A stretch of 13,434 nt of DNA, from assembly GCA_903888815.1 (NCBI GenBank), contig CAISVC010000130.1, forward strand, positions 1 through 13,434, in the 5' to 3' direction. The stretch comes from an uncultured Fibrobacterota bacterium (GTDB lineage Bacteria; Fibrobacterota; Chitinivibrionia; Chitinivibrionales; Chitinispirillaceae). Position 1 is the stretch's first letter. Each line of letters starts with the position of its first letter. The translations under genes were made by a program, and so were the position numbers. The notes below the pieces were generated by a model. The model saw only the letters and a program-made list of their open reading frames with translations. It searched no databases and had not been told where the DNA came from. Shown here in pieces: positions 1 through 6,008 of this stretch.

Positions 1-95
1 CCGGAATTTTAAAGCCGTATAATGTCGATTATAAAATCGTGCACATCAACGAGGGACCGATTATCGGGACTGCTGTAGCAGGACTGGTAGGCTGA
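1..95 (+). CDS. C-terminal end of an unidentified protein (partial, cut by left edge)
   Basis: Only about 31 codons are visible, in the frame beginning at base 3 and ending with TGA at 93-95. The other two plus frames hit stops within the first 20 bases, so this frame is the natural continuation of an upstream gene. The last residues read INEGPIIGTAVAGLVG. A Gly/Ala-rich ending of this kind resembles the final helix of ASKHA-fold sugar kinases (hexokinase/ROK type), but the piece is too short to assign and I do not name a function. It converges on the next gene with about 10 bp between stop codons, and no hairpin terminator is visible between them. Confidence 0.5.
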   Translation, partial: GILKPYNVDYKIVHINEGPIIGTAVAGLVG

Positions 96-105
96 AATTT
101 CCTTT

Positions 106-1719
106 TTACCTGTCAGTAACGACCTTCCTGATTATCCGCGGTCCGCTCCCCATACCGTTTACACTGACGATAAAAACTCCCTTCGGTAATCGTATCGACA
201 GGTTTTTCTCGCCGGTCGTCTGCGAATGAACGACCGTCCCGCTGAGAGAATAGATCTTTACCGCATGCGAACCCCTTTCGGGGATGTGAATCCTGACGCC
301 GGAATTGTCTGAAAAGATTGACCATACATCAGGATGCGTGCGATAGATTTGATTTCCGCGGATGGAAGGCGGCTGAGTAAAAATCACCCATACTGAATCC
401 GAAACCGCACCGCTTCGTCTCGCCCAGATCCATCCGCTTCCTGCGGAAATCGGATGCACCGTCCACTGGAACGCAGGTGAAGCGGGCGGATTAGTTGCAG
501 TAGGAAGACTTGCCGACTTATACCAGCTAACCGAAACGTCTTCCCATTGACCGCCCGATCGCTGTGCTTCCGTACGCAGGATCAGTGAATCATCCGTAGT
601 GATCCAGACCGTGTCTACATTGGGAATGTAAGGATTGACAGTATAGATGCGGAGACTAGTATAATAATCATTTGAGATGAGAACCAGCACCGTATCGCGC
701 AAGGTATCGCCCGGACTTGTCGTGGTATCCATAGCGATCATATATGCCTGCCCATAATCGGTCCTCCGGACAGCAATACCTTCGCCTATGCTTGTATTAC
801 CATTGATCGCAAAAAACACGGTCGTATCACTGCTCGTCCACAGCGTGTTTTTGGAATAATCGATAAAATTACCATATGAATCGCGTAAAATGGCAAAGGC
901 ATTGCGCGTAGCGTCGGTTGCACTGAAATCAAGCGAACCAAGAGGATGGTCGCCGAGAAGAAGGGGTCCAATGATAGTAGGGGTCGCTTCGATCACCAGA
1001 TGCTGTGCCGGGCCCGGCTTGACATAGATCAAAGTGCTTGCGGTCAGGATTGTGTTACCTGAAGTAAACGTAGCCGTGGCACGGTACAGAGTGTAAGCGA
1101 TATGCGGGCTGAAGTAGGTTTTGAAACCGGCAGTTGCGCTCAGAAGATCGCTGCCTCCACCCACAGGGCCGCTCTGCCTTGCTATGGTCCAGAAAATCAC
1201 GTTCCGGCTGCTGTCAATGTTTTCAAAGTGGTTCAGCCAGCGGCCGTTGCGGTCGAATATCTTGGCGAATATCGAATCGGTTGATCCTGCCGCTACCGTG
1301 TCAATGGCAGGAAAACAGGGCACGACTGAGGGGTCGCCGACGTTGCTGAAGAGCGCAATGCTGTCTGGTGGGCTTTGGGTAACGATCACCCATACTGAAT
1401 CCGAAAGCACATTGCCGGCATCATTAAACCGTGCATAGATCCAACCCGATCCGGTGATTGGGACAGCTCCTAGATGAAGGCTCGAATCAGAAGACCAGAC
1501 GCAGATGGCGGTGACGATTTCCCATTGGGTGGTATCATCCAAGCGCTGGGCTTCCGCACCCAAAGAAAGTGAATCATCGGAAGCGAGCCGTATGGTGTCT
1601 AAATTGGCAGAGTAAGGGATGAGAGTAACAATCCGGAGTGAACGATAGGTTCCCTGGCCGAATGCCGCTGTAATGAAGGCAAACGCAATAATTGGCAATA
1701 GGAAATTCTTACATTTCAT
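106..1719 (-). CDS. Secreted repeat protein with T9SS-like C-terminal sorting domain
   Basis: About 537 residues, exported and probably surface-attached or released; function unknown. The ATG at 1719 is preferred because AGAGG lies about 8 nt upstream and it opens a good signal peptide (MKCKNFLLPIIAFAFITAAFG); an in-frame start at 1812 would add 31 basic residues in front. Residues about 24-118 and 353-451 are two copies of one module, sharing YxSLRI, (D/N)LDT or NVDT, DDSL, EAQR, GSGWI and SDSVWVI. Between them are beta-rich segments resembling bacterial Ig-like or filamin-type repeats. Residues about 461-537 contain VKIYSLSGTVV, then LPKGVFIVSV, then RKVV, the layout of type IX secretion C-terminal sorting domains in the FCB group. 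The family match is from pattern memory, not a search. It is divergent from pdxA. Confidence 0.8.
   Translation of the reverse strand: MKCKNFLLPIIAFAFITAAFGQGTYRSLRIVTLIPYSANLDTIRLASDDSLSLGAEAQRLDDTTQWEIVTAICVWSSDSSLHLGAVPITGSGWIYARFNDAGNVLSDSVWVIVTQSPPDSIALFSNVGDPSVVPCFPAIDTVAAGSTDSIFAKIFDRNGRWLNHFENIDSSRNVIFWTIARQSGPVGGGSDLLSATAGFKTYFSPHIAYTLYRATATFTSGNTILTASTLIYVKPGPAQHLVIEATPTIIGPLLLGDHPLGSLDFSATDATRNAFAILRDSYGNFIDYSKNTLWTSSDTTVFFAINGNTSIGEGIAVRRTDYGQAYMIAMDTTTSPGDTLRDTVLVLISNDYYTSLRIYTVNPYIPNVDTVWITTDDSLILRTEAQRSGGQWEDVSVSWYKSASLPTATNPPASPAFQWTVHPISAGSGWIWARRSGAVSDSVWVIFTQPPSIRGNQIYRTHPDVWSIFSDNSGVRIHIPERGSHAVKIYSLSGTVVHSQTTGEKNLSIRLPKGVFIVSVNGMGSGPRIIRKVVTDR
383..404. repeat. 22-bp direct repeat, copy A
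   Basis: The stretch beginning ATCACCCATACTGAATCC is identical at 383-404 and 1385-1406, exactly 1002 bp (334 codons) apart. Both copies encode the SDSVWVI end of the duplicated module, so this is an internal duplication within one gene. Confidence 0.85.
1385..1406. repeat. 22-bp direct repeat, copy B
   Basis: Partner of 383-404. The surrounding protein modules have diverged more than this tract, which hints at constraint or local gene conversion. Confidence 0.85.
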
Positions 1720-1782
1720 CAAATGAACCTCTGTTATTAAACGCCCTATCGCTGCCCTGATTCTGCCGTATCTCCTTTTAGT

Positions 1783-1812
1783 AATATAAGGGTGCTTTCT
1801 AAAAATTGCCAA
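1783..1812 (-). promoter_or_regulatory. Predicted sigma-70-type promoter for the secreted repeat protein
   Basis: Read on the minus strand, TTGGCA (1812-1807) is followed by an 18-bp spacer and TATATT (1788-1783), about 60 bp upstream of the chosen ATG at 1719. The surroundings are AT-rich. A start of transcription here would fall downstream of the alternative start at 1812, which supports the shorter protein. Confidence 0.45.
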
Positions 1813-1918
1813 AATTTATGTAATTATTTTTCCCTACTCAGACCCCAGTTCCCTTATGTAATAAGTCATTCGCCGATTCCCTCTCCTTAAGTGCCTGCAT
1901 TATATTTATCGTACTTTT

Positions 1919-3040
1919 ATGATCATGAAATCAAAACCATCCGCAAAGTCCGATACGCCGGTATTTGCAATAACCATGGGCGATCCGGCCGGCATCGGGC
2001 CGGAAATCGCGCTCAAGGCATGTTGTTGTTATAGGTATGGTAAGGGCGACCGGCCTGACTGCCGAAGCCCCTGCCTCGCCGAAGCGGCTACGCGCAGGCA
2101 GGTCGGCGCAGGCAGGCGGGTCGCCCCTACTGCAAATACCGGATACCGCCTTGTGATTATCGGCGATCTCTCCGTTTTACGGCAGGCGGCGAAAAAAATA
2201 AAAATTTCGCCGGAATTCAATGTTGTTTCCGATATCCGCTTATCCCTGCCGGGCAAAATCAATGTGCTGGACATGCGGCAGATCACTCCGGCCGATTTTA
2301 CCATGGGCAGAGTTTCCGCGGCCTGCGGCAGAGCGGCATACGCGTACATTCTCAAAGGAATCGAACTCGCCACTCAGGGCATTGCGGCGGGCGTCATCAC
2401 CAATCCTATCAACAAGGAAGCGCTCAAAGCGGCGGGGATCAATTATCCTGGCCATACTGAGATCTTTGCCGACAAAACCGGCGTCAGGGATTTCACCATG
2501 CTTTTTTATCTCAACGGCGTGGGCGTCGCGCATGTCACCACCCACTGCTCGCTGCGGCAGGCGATTGACCTGATCTCCGCGGAGCGCGTGCTTACGCACA
2601 TACGGCTTCTTGACAAAGCAATGAAACGGCTCGGCGTGAAAAAGCCCCGGATCGCGGTCGGCGGCCTTAACCCCCATGCAGGTGAAAACGGCCTGTTCGG
2701 CGATGAGGAAAAACTTTATATCATTCCGGCGGTCGAACAGGCGGTCGCCGAGGGCTACAATGTGCAGGGCCCGTTTCCTCCGGACACGGTGTTCATGCGC
2801 GCTTTCAGGAAAGAGTTCGACGGCGTGGTCTCCATGCTCCACGACCACGGCTTCGTGGCCCTCAAATCACGCGATTTCGAGCACGGGGTCAACATCACGA
2901 TCGGCCTGCCGATTATCCGGACATCGGTGGGGCATGGTACTGCATTTGACAAGGCAGGGAAAGGTACTGCTTCGCCCTTCAGCCTGCTCGCCGCGATCAA
3001 GGCCGCGTGGCTGCTGTATAAAAATAAAAAAATTCAGTGA
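1919..3040 (+). CDS. pdxA: 4-hydroxythreonine-4-phosphate dehydrogenase with in-frame insertion
   Basis: NAD-dependent oxidation of 4-phosphohydroxy-L-threonine, which decarboxylates to the amine that PdxJ condenses with deoxyxylulose phosphate in pyridoxal phosphate synthesis; cytosolic. Recognised by TMGDPAGIGPEIALKA (19-34), TNPINKEAL (161-169), GHTE (178-181), VTTH (206-209), LNPHAGE (250-256), LHDHG (307-311) and HGTAFDKAGKG (339-349). H209, H253 and H308 correspond to the three metal-ligand histidines of the family. At 373 residues it is longer than the usual 320-340. The excess lies at residues about 41-71, coded by a palindromic repeat (2040-2130), between the first strand and YRLVIIGD, where family members have only a short linker. 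No Shine-Dalgarno precedes the ATG; a TATATT at 1901-1906 hints at a very short leader. Activity is likely but the insertion makes it uncertain. Confidence 0.9.
   Translation: MIMKSKPSAKSDTPVFAITMGDPAGIGPEIALKACCCYRYGKGDRPDCRSPCLAEAATRRQVGAGRRVAPTANTGYRLVIIGDLSVLRQAAKKIKISPEFNVVSDIRLSLPGKINVLDMRQITPADFTMGRVSAACGRAAYAYILKGIELATQGIAAGVITNPINKEALKAAGINYPGHTEIFADKTGVRDFTMLFYLNGVGVAHVTTHCSLRQAIDLISAERVLTHIRLLDKAMKRLGVKKPRIAVGGLNPHAGENGLFGDEEKLYIIPAVEQAVAEGYNVQGPFPPDTVFMRAFRKEFDGVVSMLHDHGFVALKSRDFEHGVNITIGLPIIRTSVGHGTAFDKAGKGTASPFSLLAAIKAAWLLYKNKKIQ
2040..2130. repeat. MITE/REP-like palindromic element inserted in frame in pdxA
   Basis: A nested imperfect palindrome of about 91 bp. The outer arms are GTAAGGGCGACC (2040-2051) and GGTCGCCCCTAC (2119-2130), pairing at 11 of 12 positions. 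Inside are GCCTG/CAGGC (2053-2057/2109-2113), GCCGA/TCGGC (2061-2065/2103-2107), CCTGCCT/AGGCAGG (2070-2076/2096-2102) and GCCG/CGGC around an AAG loop (2078-2088). The 33-bp core 2070-2102 recurs identically at 8735-8767. The reading frame stays open, giving an Arg/Ala/Cys-rich stretch in PdxA. No transposase is nearby, so it would be a non-autonomous element. A clear target-site duplication is not visible. Confidence 0.75.
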
Positions 3041-3064
3041 AAAGTTGCAAAGGTACAAAGTTTA
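3041..3064. repeat. Degenerate 8-bp tandem array (AAAGnnnC), left copy
   Basis: Immediately after the pdxA stop come three 8-bp units, AAAGTTGC, AAAGGTAC and AAAGTTTA. The same unit type recurs in the opposite orientation at 3129-3152. Confidence 0.55.
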
Positions 3065-3104
3065 ATAAAGGAACCCTTCACCACACAAAAATCAAGCATT
3101 GCAA

Positions 3105-3127
3105 CCTCTGAGAGGGTCCGATTTTTT
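3105..3127 (+). terminator. Weak candidate terminator downstream of pdxA
   Basis: A short stem, CCTC (3105-3108) with GAGG (3112-3115), is followed by GTCCGA and six T residues (3122-3127). The stem is weak and set back from the T run, so this is tentative. It lies between two convergent genes, where a terminator is expected. Confidence 0.3.
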
Positions 3128-3128
3128 G

Positions 3129-3152
3129 CCCCTTTGCCACTCTGCCACTTTG
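3129..3152. repeat. Degenerate 8-bp tandem array, right copy (inverted)
   Basis: Plus strand units are CCCCTTTG, CCACTCTG and CCACTTTG; on the minus strand these read as AAAG-type units in the same 8-bp register as 3041-3064. Together the two arrays flank the pdxA/foldase intergenic region as a loose inverted repeat. Confidence 0.55.
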
Positions 3153-3158
3153 CTGCTG

Positions 3159-4181
3159 TTATCTTTTAGAAACGATTTCCAGCAATTCCACATCAAACAC
3201 GAGCGTCGCGTTCGGCGGGATCACACTGCCGGCACCGCGGTCGCCGTAGGCCAGTTCCGGCGGAATCACAACGGTCCGGCGCTCACCTTTTGCCATGTCA
3301 AGAGCTGTCTCGTCCCAGCCCTGGATCACGTCGCCAACCCCTACGATAAACTCGAACGGCACATTGCGGTCGCGCGAGCTGTCGAATTTATTCCCGCCGT
3401 CCAGAAGCGTTCCGGTATAATGCACCTTTACCTTATCGCCCCGCACGGGTTTTGTTCCTGTTCCCTTTTTCTGCACGACGTACAGGAGCCCTGACTTCGT
3501 CGCAATGGCGCCCGGGAATTGCTGTGCAAGCTGCGCCTTGAGCTCCTCTGCTTTTTTCATCTTTTTTTCCTCTTCCCGCGCCACCGCAAGCTTGACCAGC
3601 GAATCAAATGCCGCCTGATCCGCCTTGAACGCCAAGGCCTTGGGGCCAGACCTCACGATCGTCACGGATTCCATCCGGTCGCCGACCTGAATCTTGCGCA
3701 CCACGCTCATGCCTTCGATGACGTGCCCGAATATTGAGTGGCGGTTGTCAAGATGCGGCGTTGCGGCGAGCGTGATGAAGAACTGGCTGCCGTTGGTGGC
3801 CGGACCCGCATTGGCCATGGAAAGTATACCGGGGCCCGTGTGCCGCAGTTCCGGAATGAACTCGTCCGGAAATTTATAACCCGGGCCGCCGGTGCCGTCG
3901 CCCCTGGGGTCGCCGCCCTGGATCACGAAATCAGGCACCACGCGATGGAATTTCAGGCCGTCATAATACCGCACGTTCTCCCCGAGCACGGTGCGGATTG
4001 TGCCTTCCGCAAGCCCGACAAAATTCGCGACAGTCATGGGCGCTTTTTCGTATTCAAGCGCTGCCACAATGGTGCCCTTGTTCGTCTTGATCTCCGCATA
4101 AAGTCCTTCAGGATAATTTTTTGCCGAACAATTCAGAAATGCTGTCGTTGCCCCCAGTGCAAGCGCCATAATCGGTCTCAT
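3159..4181 (-). CDS. Cyclophilin-FKBP fusion peptidyl-prolyl isomerase, probable lipoprotein
   Basis: 340-residue exported foldase joining both main immunophilin families in one chain, expected to catalyse prolyl cis-trans isomerisation in the periplasm or at the envelope. The N-terminus (MRPIMALALGATTAFLNC) is a short signal with an imperfect lipobox at Cys18. Residues about 27-180 are cyclophilin: FHRVVPDFVIQGGD keeps R80, F85 and Q88, NGSQFFIT is present, and H148 is kept. The position of the cyclosporin-contacting Trp is His143, as in many bacterial cyclophilins. A charged, probably helical linker (202-221) leads to an FKBP domain (about 229-340) with VHYTGTL (Y255), F266-D267, VIQGWD (W289), AYGDRGAG (Y312) and IPPNATLVFDVELL. 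AAAGGAT, 5 nt upstream, supports the ATG at 4181. It follows the 4234-4521 gene by 52 nt and probably shares its transcript. Confidence 0.9.
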   Translation of the reverse strand: MRPIMALALGATTAFLNCSAKNYPEGLYAEIKTNKGTIVAALEYEKAPMTVANFVGLAEGTIRTVLGENVRYYDGLKFHRVVPDFVIQGGDPRGDGTGGPGYKFPDEFIPELRHTGPGILSMANAGPATNGSQFFITLAATPHLDNRHSIFGHVIEGMSVVRKIQVGDRMESVTIVRSGPKALAFKADQAAFDSLVKLAVAREEEKKMKKAEELKAQLAQQFPGAIATKSGLLYVVQKKGTGTKPVRGDKVKVHYTGTLLDGGNKFDSSRDRNVPFEFIVGVGDVIQGWDETALDMAKGERRTVVIPPELAYGDRGAGSVIPPNATLVFDVELLEIVSKR

Positions 4182-4233
4182 TGGTTATCCTTTCTAAAAA
4201 CGGGTGTTGATTTCATTTCGGATTTATTATTTC

Positions 4234-4521
4234 TCAGTCCCAGTCAAACGGCGATTTCATCGGTGTATCATCAGGACCGATGTCCTTGTCTTCTTTAGCC
4301 TTTTTGAATTTCTGCTCGATTTCCGCTTTCCGTTTCGCCTCCTCCTCCTTGGCTTTCTGGAACCGGTCGTCCCACGCGACGCCCTTCTTCCGGGATTTCA
4401 GGAATTCGTCGAAATCGCCCTTCTGGTGATCGGCGGACTGGTGATCAACCACTTTGCCGCTCGCCGGATCAATCCAGAGCGTTCCTTTACATAAAGGACA
4501 CTTGATTTCGAAAAGACTCAC
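4234..4521 (-). CDS. Conserved small CxxC plus charged-helix protein, unknown function
   Basis: 95 residues, cytosolic (no signal or membrane segment). The N-terminus has IKCPLCKGTLWIDPASGKVV, half of a zinc-ribbon-like layout with a single C-x2-C pair, so metal binding would need a second pair from a partner or dimer. Residues about 35-80 are a highly charged Lys/Glu helix (AKEEEAKRKAEIEQKFKKAK), a likely coiled coil. The start is GTG at 4521, supported by GGGAGG 5 nt upstream. That ribosome site lies inside a possible hairpin (GGCTCC with GGAGGCC). I recall similar small proteins in several deep-branching bacterial phyla but know of no assigned role. Being first in a two-gene unit with the foldase suggests, without proof, a link to protein quality control. 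Confidence 0.75.
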   Translation of the reverse strand: MSLFEIKCPLCKGTLWIDPASGKVVDHQSADHQKGDFDEFLKSRKKGVAWDDRFQKAKEEEAKRKAEIEQKFKKAKEDKDIGPDDTPMKSPFDWD

Positions 4522-4624
4522 GACGGCCTCCCGGGGAGCCCTGGCTCTGGTCAGAAAAAGATAAAATACATCACTACATCCGGATACAGAAACGAAACTT
4601 GGGCAAGGAAAAAGGCGATACCGT

Positions 4625-4653
4625 TTGCAATTGCGTTGAGAAAATAGTATTAT
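4625..4653 (+). promoter_or_regulatory. Predicted promoter for the degenerate GGDEF gene
   Basis: TTGCAA (4625-4630), a 17-bp spacer and TATTAT (4648-4653). Transcription would start near 4660, inside the hairpin 4658-4674 and only about 15 nt before the first ATG. Confidence 0.45.
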
Positions 4654-4657
4654 TCAA

Positions 4658-4674
4658 CCGCGCTTACAGCGCGG
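4658..4674 (+). promoter_or_regulatory. Hairpin abutting the first ATG of the GGDEF gene
   Basis: A perfect 7-bp stem, CCGCGCT (4658-4664) and AGCGCGG (4668-4674) with loop TAC, ends at the base before ATG 4675. It leaves no room for a Shine-Dalgarno site and could block initiation there or sit at the very 5' end of the mRNA. Confidence 0.45.
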
Positions 4675-5553
4675 ATGTTTTCCCGGTCGAAAAGAAAGAC
4701 CGCTCTCTGTCCTATGGTAACAACTGCGCCATTTGCTTTCGAAGGATATGAAGAATTAATCCGGAAACCCCTAGAAGGGGCGGATCCGCGCTCACTTGCG
4801 CTCATTCAAAAACTGCTGCTGCTCGCGCCCCCACCAGCCTGTCCGTTCAGCTTTCTCATCAAATCGCTTTCCTCCGTCAAGATTTCGCCGCGCGAAGCGC
4901 GGAATCACTGGAAAAAAGTGATTGAGCATAAACGGCGGCTTGAACTCCAATTATGCCGCGCCGTAAACATCAGGACCGCCGTCACCGATTACTACGATCT
5001 GCTGGGCGTCGACCCGTCTGCCGCATCGGAACCACCTGTAGCCGCTGACAGTCGAAAACCGACCGCGCCATCGGCACAATCTTTCAGCCTGCTGCCGGAA
5101 CAGAATGGCCGGTATCTTGAGCGGCTCAAACAGGAGATGATGCGCTCACGCCGTTATAAACATGCGCTTTCAATTATAATGTTCGATGTTGATCTTCGGA
5201 CTACCGCTGCCCAGACCACGGATAAAGTAGTTGCCGTTATTGTGAAGATGGTCAACAAGGCGGTGCGCACCGTTGATATTCTCGCGCGGCATTCGGACAA
5301 CCTCTTCCTGCTCCTGCTCCCGAACACCAATAAGCGCGAAGCGCTTGAGCTTGCCGAACGCCTTAAAGACAATATCTGCCAGCGAACCAACCGGATTCCC
5401 GAGCTCTCCGAAGGTGTTCCCATCACCATTGCGGTGGGTCAATGCACAAAGGATGATACTGCTGCCGATTTCATCAAACGCCTTGAGCATCTCATACAGG
5501 CGGGAAAAGTCTCCCCGCATGCGCCCCATGCGGAAATTCTTACCCTTGAGTGA
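4675..5553 (+). CDS. Degenerate GGDEF-domain protein
   Basis: 292 residues if started at 4675; the ATG at 4714 (residue 14) is an equally plausible start, and neither has a clear Shine-Dalgarno. Residues about 141-292 have the GGDEF fold: YLERLKQEMMRSRRYKHALSIIMFDVD at the front, then DILARHSDNLFLLLLPNT where active cyclases have R-x-G-G-D/E-E-F, then ALELAERLKDNI and VPITIAVGQC. The catalytic motif reads S207-D-N-L-F211 and the usual FKxxND after DxD is missing, so diguanylate cyclase activity is very unlikely; a binding or scaffold role is possible. Residues 20-115 form an alpha-helical N-terminal region that I do not recognise, then a Pro/Ala/Ser-rich linker (115-138). It is soluble. A STAS protein follows, suggesting a signalling neighbourhood. 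Confidence 0.75.
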   Translation: MFSRSKRKTALCPMVTTAPFAFEGYEELIRKPLEGADPRSLALIQKLLLLAPPPACPFSFLIKSLSSVKISPREARNHWKKVIEHKRRLELQLCRAVNIRTAVTDYYDLLGVDPSAASEPPVAADSRKPTAPSAQSFSLLPEQNGRYLERLKQEMMRSRRYKHALSIIMFDVDLRTTAAQTTDKVVAVIVKMVNKAVRTVDILARHSDNLFLLLLPNTNKREALELAERLKDNICQRTNRIPELSEGVPITIAVGQCTKDDTAADFIKRLEHLIQAGKVSPHAPHAEILTLE

Positions 5554-5575
5554 ACTCTGTAGCAACGATTAGATT

Positions 5576-5604
5576 TTGAGGAAGAGCATCGGGTTTATTA
5601 TATT
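5576..5604 (+). promoter_or_regulatory. Predicted promoter for the STAS gene
   Basis: TTGAGG (5576-5581), a 17-bp spacer and TATATT (5599-5604), 59 bp upstream of the ATG at 5664. The -10 lies in an AT-rich loop between TCGGG and CCCGA (a possible 5-bp stem). Confidence 0.45.
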
Positions 5605-5663
5605 ATTCCCGAACCCAATGGTTCTACTCTGAAACGCTGATAAAAAAGCAAAAAAGGGGATGT

Positions 5664-6008
5664 ATGGATTTTGGCGGCAGTGAAAAAGGTATTTTTTTTG
5701 TCGTTGACATCGTTGGAAAAATCGACCGGCTCAAAGATTCTATCGTGCTGAAGTCGTACATTAACACCCTCATGGAAAAAGGGCGCGTCAATATCGCGCT
5801 CAATTTATCCAAAGTGACCTATCTTGACAGCGGCGCGCTTAATGTACTGATTTACAGTCACGATGCGCTGAACAAGAAAGGCGGTCAGCTGGCGCTTATT
5901 GAACCCAGCGAATTCGTACGGGACGTTCTCGATGTTGCGGGACTCAGTAAAGTGGCAAAAATATTTCCCACCCAGGAGGATTTCAACTATGCGCTTAAAA
6001 ATGGTTAA
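5664..6008 (+). CDS. Stand-alone STAS-domain protein (anti-sigma-factor antagonist-like)
   Basis: 114 residues that are a single STAS domain. Such proteins bind anti-sigma kinases or other switch partners and are usually controlled by phosphorylation of a Ser/Thr in a DSxGL motif. Here VNIALNLSKVTYLDSGALNVLI (residues 42-63) keeps Asp55 and Ser56, while the following positions read G-A-L-N instead of x-G-L-G, so the phospho-loop is altered. The C-terminal part (LALIEPSEFVRDVLDVAGLSKVAKIF) is typical. AGGGG lies about 4 nt upstream of the ATG. No kinase, phosphatase or sigma factor is in the window, so its partner is unknown. It overlaps the next gene by 20 bp, implying translational coupling. 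Confidence 0.85.
   Translation: MDFGGSEKGIFFVVDIVGKIDRLKDSIVLKSYINTLMEKGRVNIALNLSKVTYLDSGALNVLIYSHDALNKKGGQLALIEPSEFVRDVLDVAGLSKVAKIFPTQEDFNYALKNG

Noticed and set aside
1720..1812. N-terminal extension of the secreted repeat protein to 1812
   Set aside because: It would place 31 basic residues before a good signal peptide and overlaps the predicted promoter; the ATG at 1719 has a ribosome site.
2020..2140. Frameshift or assembly error in pdxA
   Set aside because: The frame is correct on both sides of the extra segment, and the segment is explained by a repeat found elsewhere in the window.
2240..2848. 202-codon minus-strand open frame opposite pdxA
   Set aside because: It lies fully antisense to a clearly recognised conserved gene; long antisense frames are expected in GC-rich coding DNA.
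3041..3152. CRISPR-like array
   Set aside because: Units are 8 bp, degenerate and without spacers; no cas genes nearby.
4761..4792. Hairpin CCCC/GGGG and palindrome GCGGATCCGC as a regulatory site
   Set aside because: They lie within coding sequence of the GGDEF gene and are short enough to be chance in this composition.
5899..5988. Extension of the small exported protein to a start at 5899
   Set aside because: It would overlap the STAS gene by 110 bp and bury the signal peptide; the 5989 start has a strong AGGAGGA site.
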